From the NCBI GenBank assembly GCA_036244855.1, contig BQKZ01004423.1:1-64000 (forward strand): DNA of 64,000 nt, given 5' to 3'. Below are positions 10,691 through 25,600 of the stretch, in pieces. A program made the position numbers and the translations under genes. Positions within the stretch are counted from its first letter, which is position 1. Every line of letters starts with the position of its first letter. The notes beneath the pieces were generated by a model. It made no database searches and had not been told where the DNA came from. It saw nothing but the letters and a program-made list of their open reading frames with translations. This DNA comes from Temnopleurus reevesii (lineage: Eukaryota; Echinodermata; Echinoidea; Temnopleuroida; Temnopleuridae).

Positions 10691-13600
10691 CTGTGCAAGA
10701 ATTAGAAGTGTTAGTTGAAAAGATTATGCAGTAGAAAAATTGAGAGTCTGTGCAACTTACCTATCTTAGTTTGCATAAATGCAGGAATTCATGTATGAAG
10801 TTTAAATTAAATGAATATTTTGAAATTGGAGCTAAAAAATCCTATGTTTTATACATTTCCAGCATCTAAATTTGCCAATATTTTAAACATTGCATGCAAA
10901 GCATGACGTTATTTGAAAGAGGATATCAAATCCAGATTAATTCAATCTTCTTACATGAATCCCTTAAAAGCGCTGATGAATTAGTTTCAGGATTATGCAT
11001 CTATGTATATTTACAAACAAGTTATCATAGTTCCTTATTTTTGTTATCTTCCACATATATACCAATAAAATAGAAAATTTATTATATTGCCTGACAAGAT
11101 ACATACTACTTTAACACATTACCATTCTCCAATTTAGTATGATTGAAAATAGAGATTACAAAAGTTCTAAATTTCAAACCATGATTATTTCCCTGTATAA
11201 TACAAAATTATTACAATAACCGTAAAAAGCACATGAGGGGAAGCAAAGCTAAGTATTCAAGCAGGAATAATGTAAACCCAAGTCTTTATCAAAGTCGAAA
11301 AACAGAGAAACATGATGAGTGCATAGGAAATGTTGCTAATATGTTGAAAATTCAACTAAAAGCGGAATTGTGAATGGAATATGAAGTGCGCTGGTAATGA
11401 GGATATAGCTAATATACAGGTAATAAGAATGAATATCAATACTTGATATTATTTTATAAATAATTTGGCTATGTTAAATGTTGTCTATCTACTAAGCATG
11501 GAATAGGTATGGGAAATATACTAAGCAAGATCCTTATTTCAGAAATGAAATAAAACCTAATATTTTAACAAACTATCTACATCATGGACATTTCCATAAT
11601 CTGTATTTATCAATATCTATTTTGTGTCTTAAATAACAGTGTAGAGATATATTATTCTCCTTCTCCAATAAGAATGGATAAATACAACTAAATTTCTTTG
11701 ACTGGATAAACATATTTACAATAGCATACACAATTCTTTATAAATGATATTAAGAGTAAAACATTCTCCTATCACTTGTGTAAATTATATTTTTGTGCAA
11801 ATGTAAATTAAAGTGCATGAGTATATATTGTGCAAATTGGATCATTTCTGAATAAAGAGCTGTGTTTTTCCAACTGGTTAAGCAATGAGCTTGTTCCTAG
11901 ATTATGGCATACATACCCAATGTATATCAGATTAAGTACAATGTATAATGTTAAAGAGTCATTAACATCAAATATTACTTGTGCATTTTAATATTACTTG
12001 AGTACATTATATGTGAATACTAATAATTACAAATGTAATTTAATGTGCAAAAGTATATCTTGTGAAAAATGGGTCATAATAATAATAATAATAACATATG
12101 CTTAACATAGCGCTTATAAAATTATAATAAATTAGTAAGCGCTTAACAATTATTTGACACAAGTAACAGTAAACAATTACAATAATAATTACAGATGTAA
12201 TTTAATGTGCATAAGTATATCTTGAGAAAAATGGGACACATTTGAATATAGGGTAGAGCTGTCAAAACGATGTGCTTGCTAAATTTCAACGATGAGTTAG
12301 CAATATGACAGAAACATACTTATTGTTTTGGCAGTTCAACGAAACATTTTGCTTGTAATAAAGTCATAACAATGAAGAAAATTTAAACTTACTTGATCAC
12401 TGTCCACTATCTCTCGCTTGGCTTCTAACGAAGATGGAAGAGGGGCGCTCTCAACTCGGACGACCTGTCTGCTAGTGGTTACACTGGATGCGACGGTTGG
12501 GGTGACGGTGGGGTTGATGATGTCAGTTGGAGCATTGGCAGGTGTGGGCGAGAGGATATAAGGCTCATCGTTGGTGGCTGCCATTCTGGTGGGATGTAGA
12601 ACATGGACAAAGAGATTTTGGAACTATGTTAATGGTAGAAATTTAGAAATTTTCTGATAAGCAAAGAAAGAAAGAAAGAAAAAAACCTCATCAATGAACA
12701 CAAGAAATATTGCAGCCCCACTGGTTTGTCGAGATGGCCCCCTTGGCCCCCTACCCAACCCTTGATCTGCCTATGCATCATTATCATCACCCCTTGGGCC
12801 TTATCATTGATTTGTCTGTCCATTTTTCAAATGATCCACTGTACCAAACCACCCTCTTTTCCTATTCAATTCATGTTATATCAATCCATTGATACATAAA
12901 CCATTGCCTTCCCTCCCTCTCATCTGTTCTGTATTTCTTTGGCTCTCTATCTCCCATCTCTCTCCCCTTTTCCTCTTCTTTTTACTTCCTTCTTTCGATT
13001 CTGGCTATCCCTGACTTCTTAAATTCAGGAGTCCATGCATTTCTACCCCCTCAAGTCCCCTTTCCCTCTATCCTTCCCTCTTTCCCCTCTCTCCCTTCTT
13101 CTCTCACATTATCCTTCCTTCTTACTTTCCTCCCTTTCACTTTACCTCCCATTATTCGCCCCCTTCATTCAGTCACTCAAATTTTATACTTTCTCCATAA
13201 CTTTGTTCATCATACCTCTTCAATGTGTAGAGTGTACTTGTTATCTTTTTACATCTCTTGAAAAGATCGTCCAATCTCTGCGGCTCATGCTTCATCCAAC
13301 TAAAAAAGGAAATAAATTATAATGTTACTATAATTTGCTACCACAAGAAATTACTCAGATAGTCCACCTGCACGATTTGGTTTGAAAGTATAACAAGTTT
13401 CGCACACGGTTAGCAAAAAGTGCTTTGTCATGTTCAAGAAAAGAATCCAAAAAATATTCCACACTTTATTCAATCAAAGGGTATCTGATATAAATAGATA
13501 TCATTGATATATACTTCTAACCCACAAGAACTTATCAGCCATGACATGTTTACCTAGTTGAGGAGTAAGAAGCAAATGAATAGCTTATTCATGATTGGCG

Positions 13601-16600
13601 CATGGAGCCTAACTCTGAGTTAGGCTCAGTGCATTGCTTTCTGAATGCGTGCAATTTCTATGTCTGCATTGATTTTTCTCATTCAATATTTAGAAAAAAA
13701 ACTAAACACCTATGTATTGTTATATGTTGTTTGGGGGAGTTGGTTATGTGTACACTACAAACTGGAAAATTATTATTCTTGGCCTCAGATACCTTTTAAT
13801 TTCCCTTACAATTATTGTATTTTGTACAATCATGCATTATACTCTATAAAAAAAAATATGAACTCACTTTTCTTCTCTGACAACCACCTCCATCTCTCCT
13901 TCCTGTACTGTCTTCAGATTATCGGACAGAGCAGGGAAATTCACTGAAGGGAGCAAAAACATTAAAAAAGACAACATGAAGTAAGGTTCTGAAGAAATGA
14001 AACTGAAATCTTTTCAATTTGACTTCGACGACCATATAGTATAAAGAATTGACATTTTTGCAGTGGTTTCATTGTCATGAATTTTATCATCTTCGCCTCA
14101 CAAATATCCCCACTATGTATGATGTACATTCATATGTGTACAAACAACAAGCCAATGTGTCAAACTGGTCCAAAATTGTGAAAATATCTGTACATTAGAA
14201 TAATTGCTAACACAGTAATTCTTTGAAAATATATAGTGACAGCTTTGAAAAATAGGCCCCTGAATCTGTTCTGAAAATCTCCTTTACCTTTTTGCTCAGC
14301 GATACTCCTGCTGCAGTTGCCTAATAACTGAGCTTGTTGCTCGACACTTTCCGCATCCACACTGCCTCTGTTGTTGATTGTCCTCTCTCGGAGCTTGTCA
14401 ACATTCTCATCCAGTAATCTAAAATAATATCAAAATCGTTGAGAAATATAACATATGAAATATATACAGTAGCTGACCACGTCTAACAATACCATATGCC
14501 AGAAAATGGAAAATGAGAAGTCCTTTATCTAGTCCCTTGTACAGATATCATTGATTGCTCTTTGGTTTCACAAAATTTTCACTACATTTCTACCAAGAAG
14601 TTTAAAGGATTATCTTAGGAAGAGGCCTATTGGTCCATAAAATGAATAATGCTGGAAGCAAAATCAAATTACTGAACATACAATTACAAGGATGGTCATG
14701 ATGATGGTTTTTATTTAAATGTATGCAGCTATTTTCATATTTTTTAAACTAAGAATATCTGAAAGCATAAAAGATTAAAATAAACATTTCCTATCCAAAA
14801 ACAGTAAAGCTAGGTCGACACTCAGGAAACAAGTGGCTTTGGGTTAGCGAAACGATCACGCTCTATACGCCAAAGCTCCCAGAGGTTCATCTGCCCACTG
14901 CATGATGCTGTAGAGAATATAAGGGCAGACCAGTCTCTGATGAATTATCAGTGTTAAATGGCGTTTATCTTGAAATATACATGAATGATAAACAGATTTC
15001 AGGTGATTCCTGTTTCAGCCAAAGGTTTAGAATAACTGCATCAACTGAATCTGCTGAATTATTTTGATTTTTGACAAAGTTAGTCATGGCCTCCAACGTT
15101 TACCTGAGATCCCGTTCAATCGTCTCCTGTGTCTGTAGGTATTTGATGTATTCTTGATGTACTTTAGCTCGCTGGTTTCTGATTGGATGATTGTCTGTCC
15201 CTGGGGCGCCCTCTAGTGCCATGCGGATCTTGTGGGAGGTCGAGCGGAAGTTGTTGTTCATCTGTTGTACCTGTGTATCGAAGGGAATATTAAGGGAAAA
15301 TAAAAATGTAAATTATGACAAATGTAATGATTAAGAAATGAATTATCATTCATTGAGAAATCTTTTTCATTATTCATTGTGTTCAGCGTTATGATTGCAG
15401 GTTATAAATCAAACATGATCATTTTTGCAGTAATGTTTGCGTATTAGAATCAAGAAAGCATTAAGAAAGAATGCTTTGGAACAACAATTTGGAATAACAA
15501 TTCTTGTTAAAGCTTGTTCAATGAGTAAATCACACACTCAGGTACAACTTACTGTATTTCCTGAAAAAAATTTCATCAGAGATGGTGAGAGTATCAATGT
15601 AAATGAAATTACAATAAACCCACATTTTAAAATGAATTATTACAATCATACTTTCTCCCCTCCCCCATTCAAATAAAAAAGTACACCTAATTTCCAGATA
15701 TTGATTCAGGATTTCTCCAGTAGCAATTACGTTGTTTACAATGACAGAAATATTACTCTAAAGTATGATGTGACACAGAGAAATTACATTTTATCCTTAC
15801 CATATTCAGATGCATTTTCCTGATCTGTTTGAGTTGCATACGGAGGTCTGTGCTACGATGCTTGAGCACCATGGCGCTACGTTGGACGTTCACACCAGCC
15901 GGATGTGGCTGTCCTCCCGATCTACCAGCCAGGCTAGTCCCCGGGTGCGAGGAGGGTCGAGGGGACTGGGGCCCAGGGGGTCTCCCTTGCTGCTGCTGGG
16001 GGGTTGGGGTTCTGGATATTTGTTGCTGTGGAGTGGGTGTTCTGGGTTGTTGTGGATGTTGCTGTTGTTGTGGTTGAGGTTGTTGCTGGTGTTGGGGAGT
16101 TGGTGTTCGGGCTTGCACTGGGGTAGAGTCTAGGCAGGAAAAAAATAGTCTAATGAGAACATCTTTTTTTACAACATAAGGAATGAGAGAGAGAGAAAAG
16201 AAGAGAGGAGAAGAGAGATACACCTAGAAATACAATCAGACAGCTATAAATAAAAAGACAATTGAATACCAAAATTTAAAAGATAGACAAAATTGATACA
16301 AAGTCTATCTCTTCCAAAGTTCTCCTTTTCTTGAATATCATCTCCCATTCAATATATCAAGATATGCATCAATGAATCAATGGACTGCATATAATTTGAC
16401 AAAAAAACAATTGTGTTTTATATTGCAATATCCAGCAAATCAATAAGCCCAAAACTTATCCTTACAGTCCCTTTCAGACAGTCCTTAAATAAATTTGGGA
16501 TACGATTATATACCTGTTCTCAAAGGTGGGGCTGGTCGATCCCCTGGCGGTCTTTGAGCAGCATCCTGGAATATAAGCAAATAGTACAATTCAATTCATT

Positions 16601-19600
16601 AGGTGAAATTGGGTATTCTGCCCTCTTGCATTTAAACATACATTATGGAATGCAATATTCTAAATGTGCAGTCGTGATTATAGGAGGAAAAGTAAAGTTG
16701 CACAAGACAGAATCAAGCTTCAAAATCTTAAGCGTAATAATTTGGTCATTCTTTTGAAGCTCCTATCTTCAAATTATCCCTTAATTTTATTTTTATGTAA
16801 AAACAACGTTGACTGTAGAAATTAATAATAGGAAACAAAGATTCAGTATCAATTGTGCAAAATCAATTTTGATGGCAGCAGTGGGATTGGGAGATCCTTT
16901 GAGAACTAGCCCATTGACTAGCACACAGAGTAAAATTGGCATATAATTTGTATAGGGAATATCCTTCATCTGTAGAAAACACATTTAAGTGATGAGGATG
17001 GTTAGAATATAATTACATCTTTTTAGAGTATAAAAATTGTGTCACCTACTAATCATAACAAGGTATGTCTAACAATATTTTCAAATATTATGCATGCCAG
17101 TGACTGGCAGAGGTAGAGGGATAGAGAGAAAGAGATGGTCAATGGCAGCACTAAACAACAACAATATAAAACTTGTAAACAATTACCTGTGGAGAGCGCC
17201 CTTGTCTTTGTGGCGTACCATTGTGCGTCCCGATGACTGAACGAACCATGCCGGCAAGATTGGCTATCTGCTGCTCCATCGCAGAGATCCTTTCGCTATC
17301 AAAGAATTTGTTTTAATAACAGTCATTATTTGATATAGCAGCAAAATATATCAGTCATCATCGATATACATACACCAAAGACTATGGGGTGTTGTTCAAA
17401 AGTTGCAATTGATTGCAAATCAACTGCAAATCAGTCGCAAATTGTATCGTGCATTTTCATTCGCGCATGATATGCACTTCTAACAAAACGCACATAAAAC
17501 AATGATTTTGATTGGCACGTTCCAATCAACTGCAACTTGCTATCAATTGCAACGTTTGAACAAAACCCCCCTATGAATGATATTAGGGTATAGACAATTA
17601 AAATTATTAAAAAAATTCTGTGAAAATGAAATGGGAAATTTAATAATGATCATTTAACACAAATACAGGCGAATGGAAATAAAATGGGGAAAAAATAGGA
17701 TAAGTGGAAAGAAATATGGGGACCACTTTTAATGGAGACACTTATTATTTTGAAAAATAAAAAATGACAACAAGTGAGAAAATTGACAAAGTTAAACACT
17801 GAAGGATCACCAATGAACTTGAAGTCAAATGTTACATTTTAGAAAAGCCCATTAATGAAATGATACACAAAATGATAGCAAAAAATCTTTACGCAAGTTT
17901 GGCAACTCTTATTAATTCAACAGATCACAACACTACATAAGTTAAAGAGCAGCATTTCAATGATTTTTTACAAAAATTATATAACCATTCATTTCATATA
18001 CAACTTGTTTCTGATGTATGCTTAAATTGTATTTGTCACTTAAACACCAGCATTGCATTTAGCTTTCAAATTTTGTTTTCATGCTAAAAAATAACAAACA
18101 AGCCAATTTTTAAAATACCCCAATACTCTTGGTTTGATATATTATGCTTACACCCAGAAAATCTCCTTTTTCACGGATTTCAAACAAAAGTGTCATCTTT
18201 CTAAATAATGCCCTTAGCCGAGTACACCTGCAATGCCCAATACTTCTGCCATACCATGGGCCTGTAACATAAAGGAGATACGATAAACTGAAAATTAATC
18301 GTATCTTTATGGTACACGTTTTGCCATAGACTTACGATTAATATTTATCGTAAGTTTAATTGCATCTTTTATGTTACAGGCCCCATAATACATTTGGTAC
18401 CATGACCACTATCCTACTAACCCAACCACATCTTGATACTGAGCATTTGCTTTACAACGCGGGCACTCTTTTAAAAAGTTAGATCTCTGGGCGACCAAAT
18501 GGAAGTTAATATGCTCTGGAATAGAAGTGAAAAAGATAATTACTTTATTTGATAATTAAACCTTGTTTGTAGAAGCATTTACAATCATTTTGTCTAGAAA
18601 ACAACAACCTTTGCAAATGCTTTAATGACCGTTTTGGCCGTCCATAAATTTAACGTTGTAAATAGCGGTCGCTTTGCAAAATGAAAGCCCAGTAATATCT
18701 GTTACAAACCATAATACCCTACAGTGTCATATCCCGACTACAGCACAACCCTAATACCCGCTTGCACCCAAGTACCCCTTACACCATTTATACCACTACC
18801 CTTCCCTAATACGTTATCGAAACCCCAATACAGCGAAACCTCTTTATAACGAGGTCCTTGGGACCATGAAAATGACCTTGTTATATCAGGTTCCTCACAA
18901 TATGAGGGTAAAAAAACAAAGAACTATGAAGAGCTGGGACCAATCAAATCACCTTGATATAACAGGTATCTCACTGTATCCGACCTCTTTATAACGAGGT
19001 TCCACTGTATCTCTATCCTGCCAGATTAATCCTACCTTTCCCTTAAACACCTACCACAACTTGTTACCTCATCATTGCCAAATTGCCTACCGACCTTAAC
19101 ACATTGACCACTGGAACCGGTTAGGTCCTGCACAAAGTCTATGAGAATCACAGAATTAAATAGTCAATGGGTCAAGTGGAGACTGGCAGGTGTACAAGGA
19201 GCACCTAATATACAGTTCCAACCCCCTAATAACCCCACCATGCTTCCACATCAAACTCGTATTCCACAGCCTACCTTGTGCCTTCCTCCCCTGGCGGGAG
19301 TCTGTTGGGAGTACGAGGGGCAGGCTGGGAGAAAGGTCGAGCACCAGGGTGGACGCCAGGTCTCGCTCCAACAGCGCCCTCTGTTGATGGAGCGCTTTGA
19401 GGTCTAGGGAAGGATTAGTAAACACAAACGCAGAAGCAGTTGGATTTCGTACAAGCATGCCAAGCATCAATACCAATATTATAACATTTACATAATAAAC
19501 ACTCAAATATATGGGTTAAAAGGTTAGATTTAGAAACCATTGTTATGATAACACAATATAAACTATTTCCGTAAAATAAAGTGGGTGATAGATAATAGAT

Positions 19601-22600
19601 CCGTACGCCATGTATTTGACTTTGCAGACACAACAATCACAAGTTGGTACCGATTTTAATAGCATTTCAAAGGACTATTGAAACGGCATTTGACTTAATT
19701 TTTCGGAAATAGTTTATATTGCGTTTAATATCAAACCTTTGAACATAAAGATATTTCAATTTACACATTACAAGCAACATATAATTTCAATTCCCAATCA
19801 ACTTTGCATTGAAACAGTTGGCATTTTCATTAAAAACCATCTCAGTAGTAAATCACATGGACTTTTTACCAAAGTTAGTTTTGATCCATTCTTTCATTCC
19901 AACAGAAGCCAGCCCTACAAACCATTCAGGATTCCCTGACATAGCAACATATCATGCATGCAAGCAGCAAAATCAGCACCTGATAGCTTTCACTTCTAAT
20001 CCAACTTGGTTTATATTCAAGACAGGTCCTAAACTTAAGATGCCAACCTTAAGGAATATGCATAAGGATAGAAATTAATATCACAAAACAGCTGATCCAA
20101 ACGTATCTATAAACGTGCTTCATCTTATGAGAAAATATTTTGTTCAGCTGTTTGGTGATTCGTATTTCAATCTCTCTCCTTAGTCTGCAGGTAAAGACAC
20201 TTGAAAAACTAAAGTTTTCCACAATGTACATAGTGCATAATCAAGAGTCTGCATTTTTAGACTACTTTACTTCATTCTGATGGCCTTGCAAATAGAAAAA
20301 GACAATGCAGCCTGTAATTTCAGACTCTGTATCATGCACTGTACAAAATGCAAGACCGAAGTCCAATAGTCTGTACCTTGAAGACCGATCTCTTTTCATG
20401 CATATTCACAGATGTTGGCATCTCTGCAATAAAGGAAGGGCGCAAAAAAATCACTTGGATAAATGATACTTGTAGGGAAAATGGGACATAGCACCTTTGA
20501 TGATCCCTACATAATATACCCTATAATGCCTCGCTCACCTGCCATGGCTAGTGAAGGTGCCATCATGACTACCATGCCGCCTGAGAGGGGGCTGCCCCCG
20601 ATGCTGTGGTCCCATACCATTGGGGATGGGCTGTCTCATCCCTGGGGCTCCGTTCCTTGGGAGGGTGCCATGCTGGGCTCCCTGGGGTCTGCCGGGTGGG
20701 GTCTGGTGGTGGTGCTGGGGTGGGGGGCCTCGCTGGCGGGGCTGACCGTTGGGCATGGGAGCTGACATCACCTGGTTCTGGATCACCTTTGTTACTGTAA
20801 AGTAAAGAGAACGAGTAAAATGATTTAATAACTTTACATTGATCATCATAGAAAAGCATGTGTATAATTTGTATGCAGTTATCTCTGCGTTATAAGTATC
20901 TAAAAGTTTTTATTGGGATTCAAAGCTGGCAAGATTTAATAATGTATTTTAGAAACAAAAGAAATTAGCAGAATTATAGAACCATAAAAGTAGATTAATA
21001 TTTCAGAGCGATATATTCAAAAGAATTTCCCACTCTTTTTGCACTCACTTAAAGCTGAGTTAGTTGGTTTAATTCACAATTTGGTCAAGATCATGCTTTT
21101 TAATGTGGTCCTGTTCACTTGATCGCCGAAGGAGTGCAAGGAATCATTAGAACTTTTCAAGGAGGAAAATAATTGCTAGCTTTTAAACAAAATCTTACCT
21201 GGAGTTGTGCTCCTTGATACCATATCCCCACTGGATGGCCGACTGCCAGGCCTACTACCTCCATCCACCACCGATGGTCCACCCCTAGGGTGCTGGCGGG
21301 GCATGGTAGCACTCCCTCCTTGGGGCCTAGGGGAGCCCATACCACCCCCTCCCCCACCATCATGCTGGGAGGGTGGGGGCATCCGACGAGGCATGGTGGC
21401 GCTCCCATGGGGGTGTTGCCCCTGGTTAGGGTGGGGTTGTCCTCGTCTCCCGTAGGGGCTCTGGGGGTGGGGTCCACCTTGTCCTTGGGGCCCCCTGGTG
21501 ACTGGGCCACTCAGGGTAGCCCTCTCTGGTGTCATACGCTGGAAGGCTTGGGTGTGGGCTGCAGGCCGCTGGAGGGTTGCGCTTGAACGCTCCGGTACTC
21601 CGCGGCGGAAATTTTCCTAAAAGAGCACATAAAGAGGTGTGAAATCAATGAAAATTGGCAATATTACAATTTATCTATAACATGGGAATCATTAATAACG
21701 CTATGATACATTTAATATATTTTTGCATTTGGAAATATCTTTATTTGAATTGATGATTCAGTAATGTAATTGTATACTATACTATGGATTGAAATCTAAC
21801 ACACTTAGAGTGTGCTGCTAGTAAGTTTCAATTTATTGCCAATCAACTGCAAATCAGTTGCATATTCATTTCCATTCCTAAAATGTTTGCGGTTCTGACA
21901 AGACGGGCATGAAACAATGATTTTAACTGTTATTTGCAATTGAGGACAACTTTCTTGCAACACCCATTGAAAGTTCTAATTCTATGGTCACAAATGTGGA
22001 GTATTGGTCATACTGTTCTTATAATCATACTGCTTTAATTGCTTGAAACAAATTTATTTGCTTCATCCCCAATATTCAAGGTATTTCTTCTTTTCTTCAT
22101 ATGACAAATGATAAACTGCACACTTTAATCATTTCAACCAATATCTTCCCTAAAATATATACAAGGGCAAGAAGAAAATTATTACCAGTGATTGCGATTG
22201 TGGCTTCTTCTCTGGAGAAGGGTTGAGGTTCCCTGCAGCTGGAGCCTGTTTGGCGCCCTCGCCCTCCATCGATTTGAAATGCATATTACGAGGGACCGTC
22301 ATGGTATTATATCGATTCTTCCTCACATCCCTCTTCTGGTGGTCGACCTCAGGTTCGGAGTAGTAGTCAAGTTCGACGGGGGTGGAGGTGGTGCTGCGAG
22401 GGGAGGAGGGGCCGGGGGCGTTGGGGTCCTCCACGAACCCAGGCTCGTAGATTTTCAGGACAGTGCGGTCTTGAATTTCGCTATGTAAAGGCAGATAGAT
22501 GTCATGATAAGTATCTATAATACTGCAAACATGATAAACAAACTTCAAAAGAAATATACCTTTTCCCACTTCCTTCGCGAGAGCAACGCATTATGTACAG

Positions 22601-25600
22601 ACAATTCCTTGCAGTAAGCTTTGTTGATTACAGCATGATCACGTTGCTGATCCAAATCAACAAGCTTTCTGAGTGCTAATCTTATTTTACTCTTTTTGGA
22701 TTGTAAATTATTATTCACATTTTACAACATTGTTAATTATATACTTGCAGATATCAAGAGCATCACAAACATCATAACCTTTTTTAGAGATGACTTGGCA
22801 TTGTTAAATATTACCTTTTAAAACATCTGGGAGTATATGATTTTTTACTTTTGTAATAAAATTTTCGCTGCATCATTTCACTTACGCTGTATCCTCCAAT
22901 TCATAGAATATCTCTGTAGTTGGGTCCTTGATATAGATCTTCCTGACTGGTTGTTCTAGCATCTCCATGTTGAGTTGCTTCGGGAATGCTCGAACATACA
23001 GCGCCCTCACTGTGTCGATGCCAGTCACTTCGTTTGGCATCAGCCCTCGCTTGGTCTCGTTTTTGTACTGGAGATAGACGAGACCTGCAAAACAAAAATA
23101 TATAAAATTGTCTGATTGTTGGTTCGCTGAAACAAAACTTGGCGAATTCATGAGGAGGGTATGGAAAGGGGGGATCAAACTCAAAAACAAGAATAAACAT
23201 CATACACTCTTGACTTTTTCAATATTTCACCTGATGGGCTCCAAATCTGAATGTAAATAAAGTCATGAAGGGGGAGGTGTCTTGGGGAAAAGAGTGTAAA
23301 AAACTTGGTGAGAACCAATTTTTCTCCTTTGTCTAATTTGGTCTATTTGGCCATCTAACTCATGACATTTATGACAGAAAAAAACTTTTGCATTACAAAA
23401 ATACTGCCGGCCTGATGACCGGCATGCTGGCTCTCAGGCTACCACCTCTTGAGAAGCCAAAACATAGAAGGGAAAGGTACAGCAAGAAAGGGAAGAAAGA
23501 GTAGCAGGCCAAAAAATTGAAACACATTTCTTGTCTTACCTAGCGGCCTTTCTTTTGTCATATTGACCGCTGGCCTAATGACCAAAATACTCGACGTTTG
23601 ACGACCACCTCTTGAGGTGCCAGAAAAGAGAAGGGAAATGTACAGCAAGAAAGGGAAGAAAGAGTAGCAGGCCAAAAAATTGAAATACATTTCTTGTCTT
23701 ACCTAGCGGCCTTTCTTTCGTCATATTAACCGCTGGTCTGATGACCGGCATGCTAGCCCTTAAGACGACCACCTCTTCAGGTGCCAGAAAAGAGAAGGGA
23801 AAAGGTACGGCACGAAAGGGAAGAAAGAGTAGCAGGCCAAAAAAATGAAAAACATTTCTTGTCTTACCTAGCGGCCTTTCTTTTGTCATATTGACCGCTG
23901 GTCTGATGACTGGCATGCTGGCTCTCAGACGACCACCTCTTGTGAAGCCTGTCGCCTCTGTATTGATCTCCGACATGGTGTCCATATTATCCATGTTGTC
24001 TAGATCCGTCTCACAGAATACGCCATTGCTGATCGGTGCCTGAAAAATGGGAAAAGGGGGGGAATATGTTAAGTTATTGAGATCGACTGACATAATGGTA
24101 GGCTGCAATTTTCAGTAAATTTTTCACAATTTGGAAGATGTTTGATACTGATTTTGTCCATCTCTCTTGTCCTGGCAGTTACATTGTAATATACCAAAAT
24201 TGAGGTTTGTTTGGAAGATGTTTGTACACAAGTCTGGAGGCATTAATAATCGAGAACTCTAGTTAATTCATGTTAATGAAATTAACAAAAAAATTACCAC
24301 AAAAATTTTAACATATGTATATTTAGTTTATATGAATAATTGTTAACATTGAATAAAGACATAAACAGAAATATATGCACATCAAGTTTCTTCCTTGAAA
24401 TTGTATAGAAATCATAATATTTATCTTATTGTTGTCAATTGGAAATATAACCATGTTTGATGTGTGGAATAACTACATAAAAACACAGATGATTAAAAAG
24501 GAGGAAAAAAGATTTCAACAAAAAAATAAAAAAGGAGGAAAAGGGGTTGATGATTGAAGGAGAATAAGATGGAGGCTGTGGAGGCTGGGATATTAAGTGA
24601 AATTAGGAAATTAAGAAATTGTTCCTGTAGAAGGGAGGTAGAGAGAGAGAGAGAGGGAAAGAATAAAAGAAAAAATGAGAGAAAGAAATGAGATTTGATG
24701 GGAGAGAGTGGGGTGGAGAGGGCGATGAGAATCTGCATTCTCCATGGGGAGCCAAACTCCATTCAGGCATCATCGTATTGTGCTTCTGTTACCATAGCAA
24801 TGCACCATTACATGAGAGCCATATGGAGATATTGTATACACTACAGGCCTATACAGTGCAGTGAATACAATTCATTTACATATTGCAATATGCACAGTGC
24901 TGAAAACATATAATATGTTCTTATCCAAATAATTACATGCAATTGAAATGCAAGTGTATTTTGCAAATAAAAAAAAAGCTCAATACCTTACACACTTACA
25001 GACAGTGATGTTTTAAAATCATATATGATCAACTCTATCAATAAAATTTGAACTTCTCCAAGTCGAATAATTGGCTAACAGATCATAAAATCATTAACAA
25101 ATTTGTATGGTCCAAACACATTCAGAGTTACCTGCATTTTCAAAGGAATATGAGGTGGAAGCCTTTATACTGTAAATGTAATACAAAATATAAATGGAAG
25201 TACACACTTCTTGATTTTCAATGCCATCAAACAGGATATTCATTAGAACAAACAAAATAAAAAGCTTAAAATATTATCATTCCAGACTAAGATAACACAG
25301 CGGAGATATGACTTACAATATACAATGCACTTTATCTACACATCTCTGCCCAAGGGAACTGTGTTTGAAAGCATTGAATCCGATATTGATTTTTTCATTC
25401 ATAGTAATCTTTTCATGGTCAGATAACACATAGGGTATTTAATAGAGTATGAAGGAATATTTAATCAGTCTTCAAGCCCAGACCCCATAATTTTCATTAC
25501 AATAACAAAGTCTGTATAATCTAAAATGCATATTAGATTATACAACCCCATGCATAAGGTCTTTTCTAACACAGACGATTTTGCTACAGCTAGCTTTACT

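Larger units (their letters stand above)
17572..19274. other. Intron e8-e9, copy 1: no gene
   Basis: Apart from the two MITEs listed (18258-18383 and 18831-19007) and a dispersed motif at 19111-19140, I see only AT-rich intron sequence. No open frame has splice sites or similarity. Confidence 0.6.

Noticed and set aside
15437..15676. 79-codon plus-strand frame, conserved at 27486-27725
   Set aside because: Conservation only reflects the duplicated segment; it lies in an intron, has no similarity and has ordinary intron composition.
20379..20425. 47-nt candidate microexon on the minus strand between e7 and e8
   Set aside because: Splice-like borders exist, but 47 nt would break the good e7-e8 phase, and the only fully open frame in copy 1 ends in TAG in copy 2.
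20569..20859. Second open frame over e7 (NKGDPEPGDVSSHAQRS)
   Set aside because: It cannot join e6 or e8 in frame; it is a by-product of the GC- and proline-rich composition.
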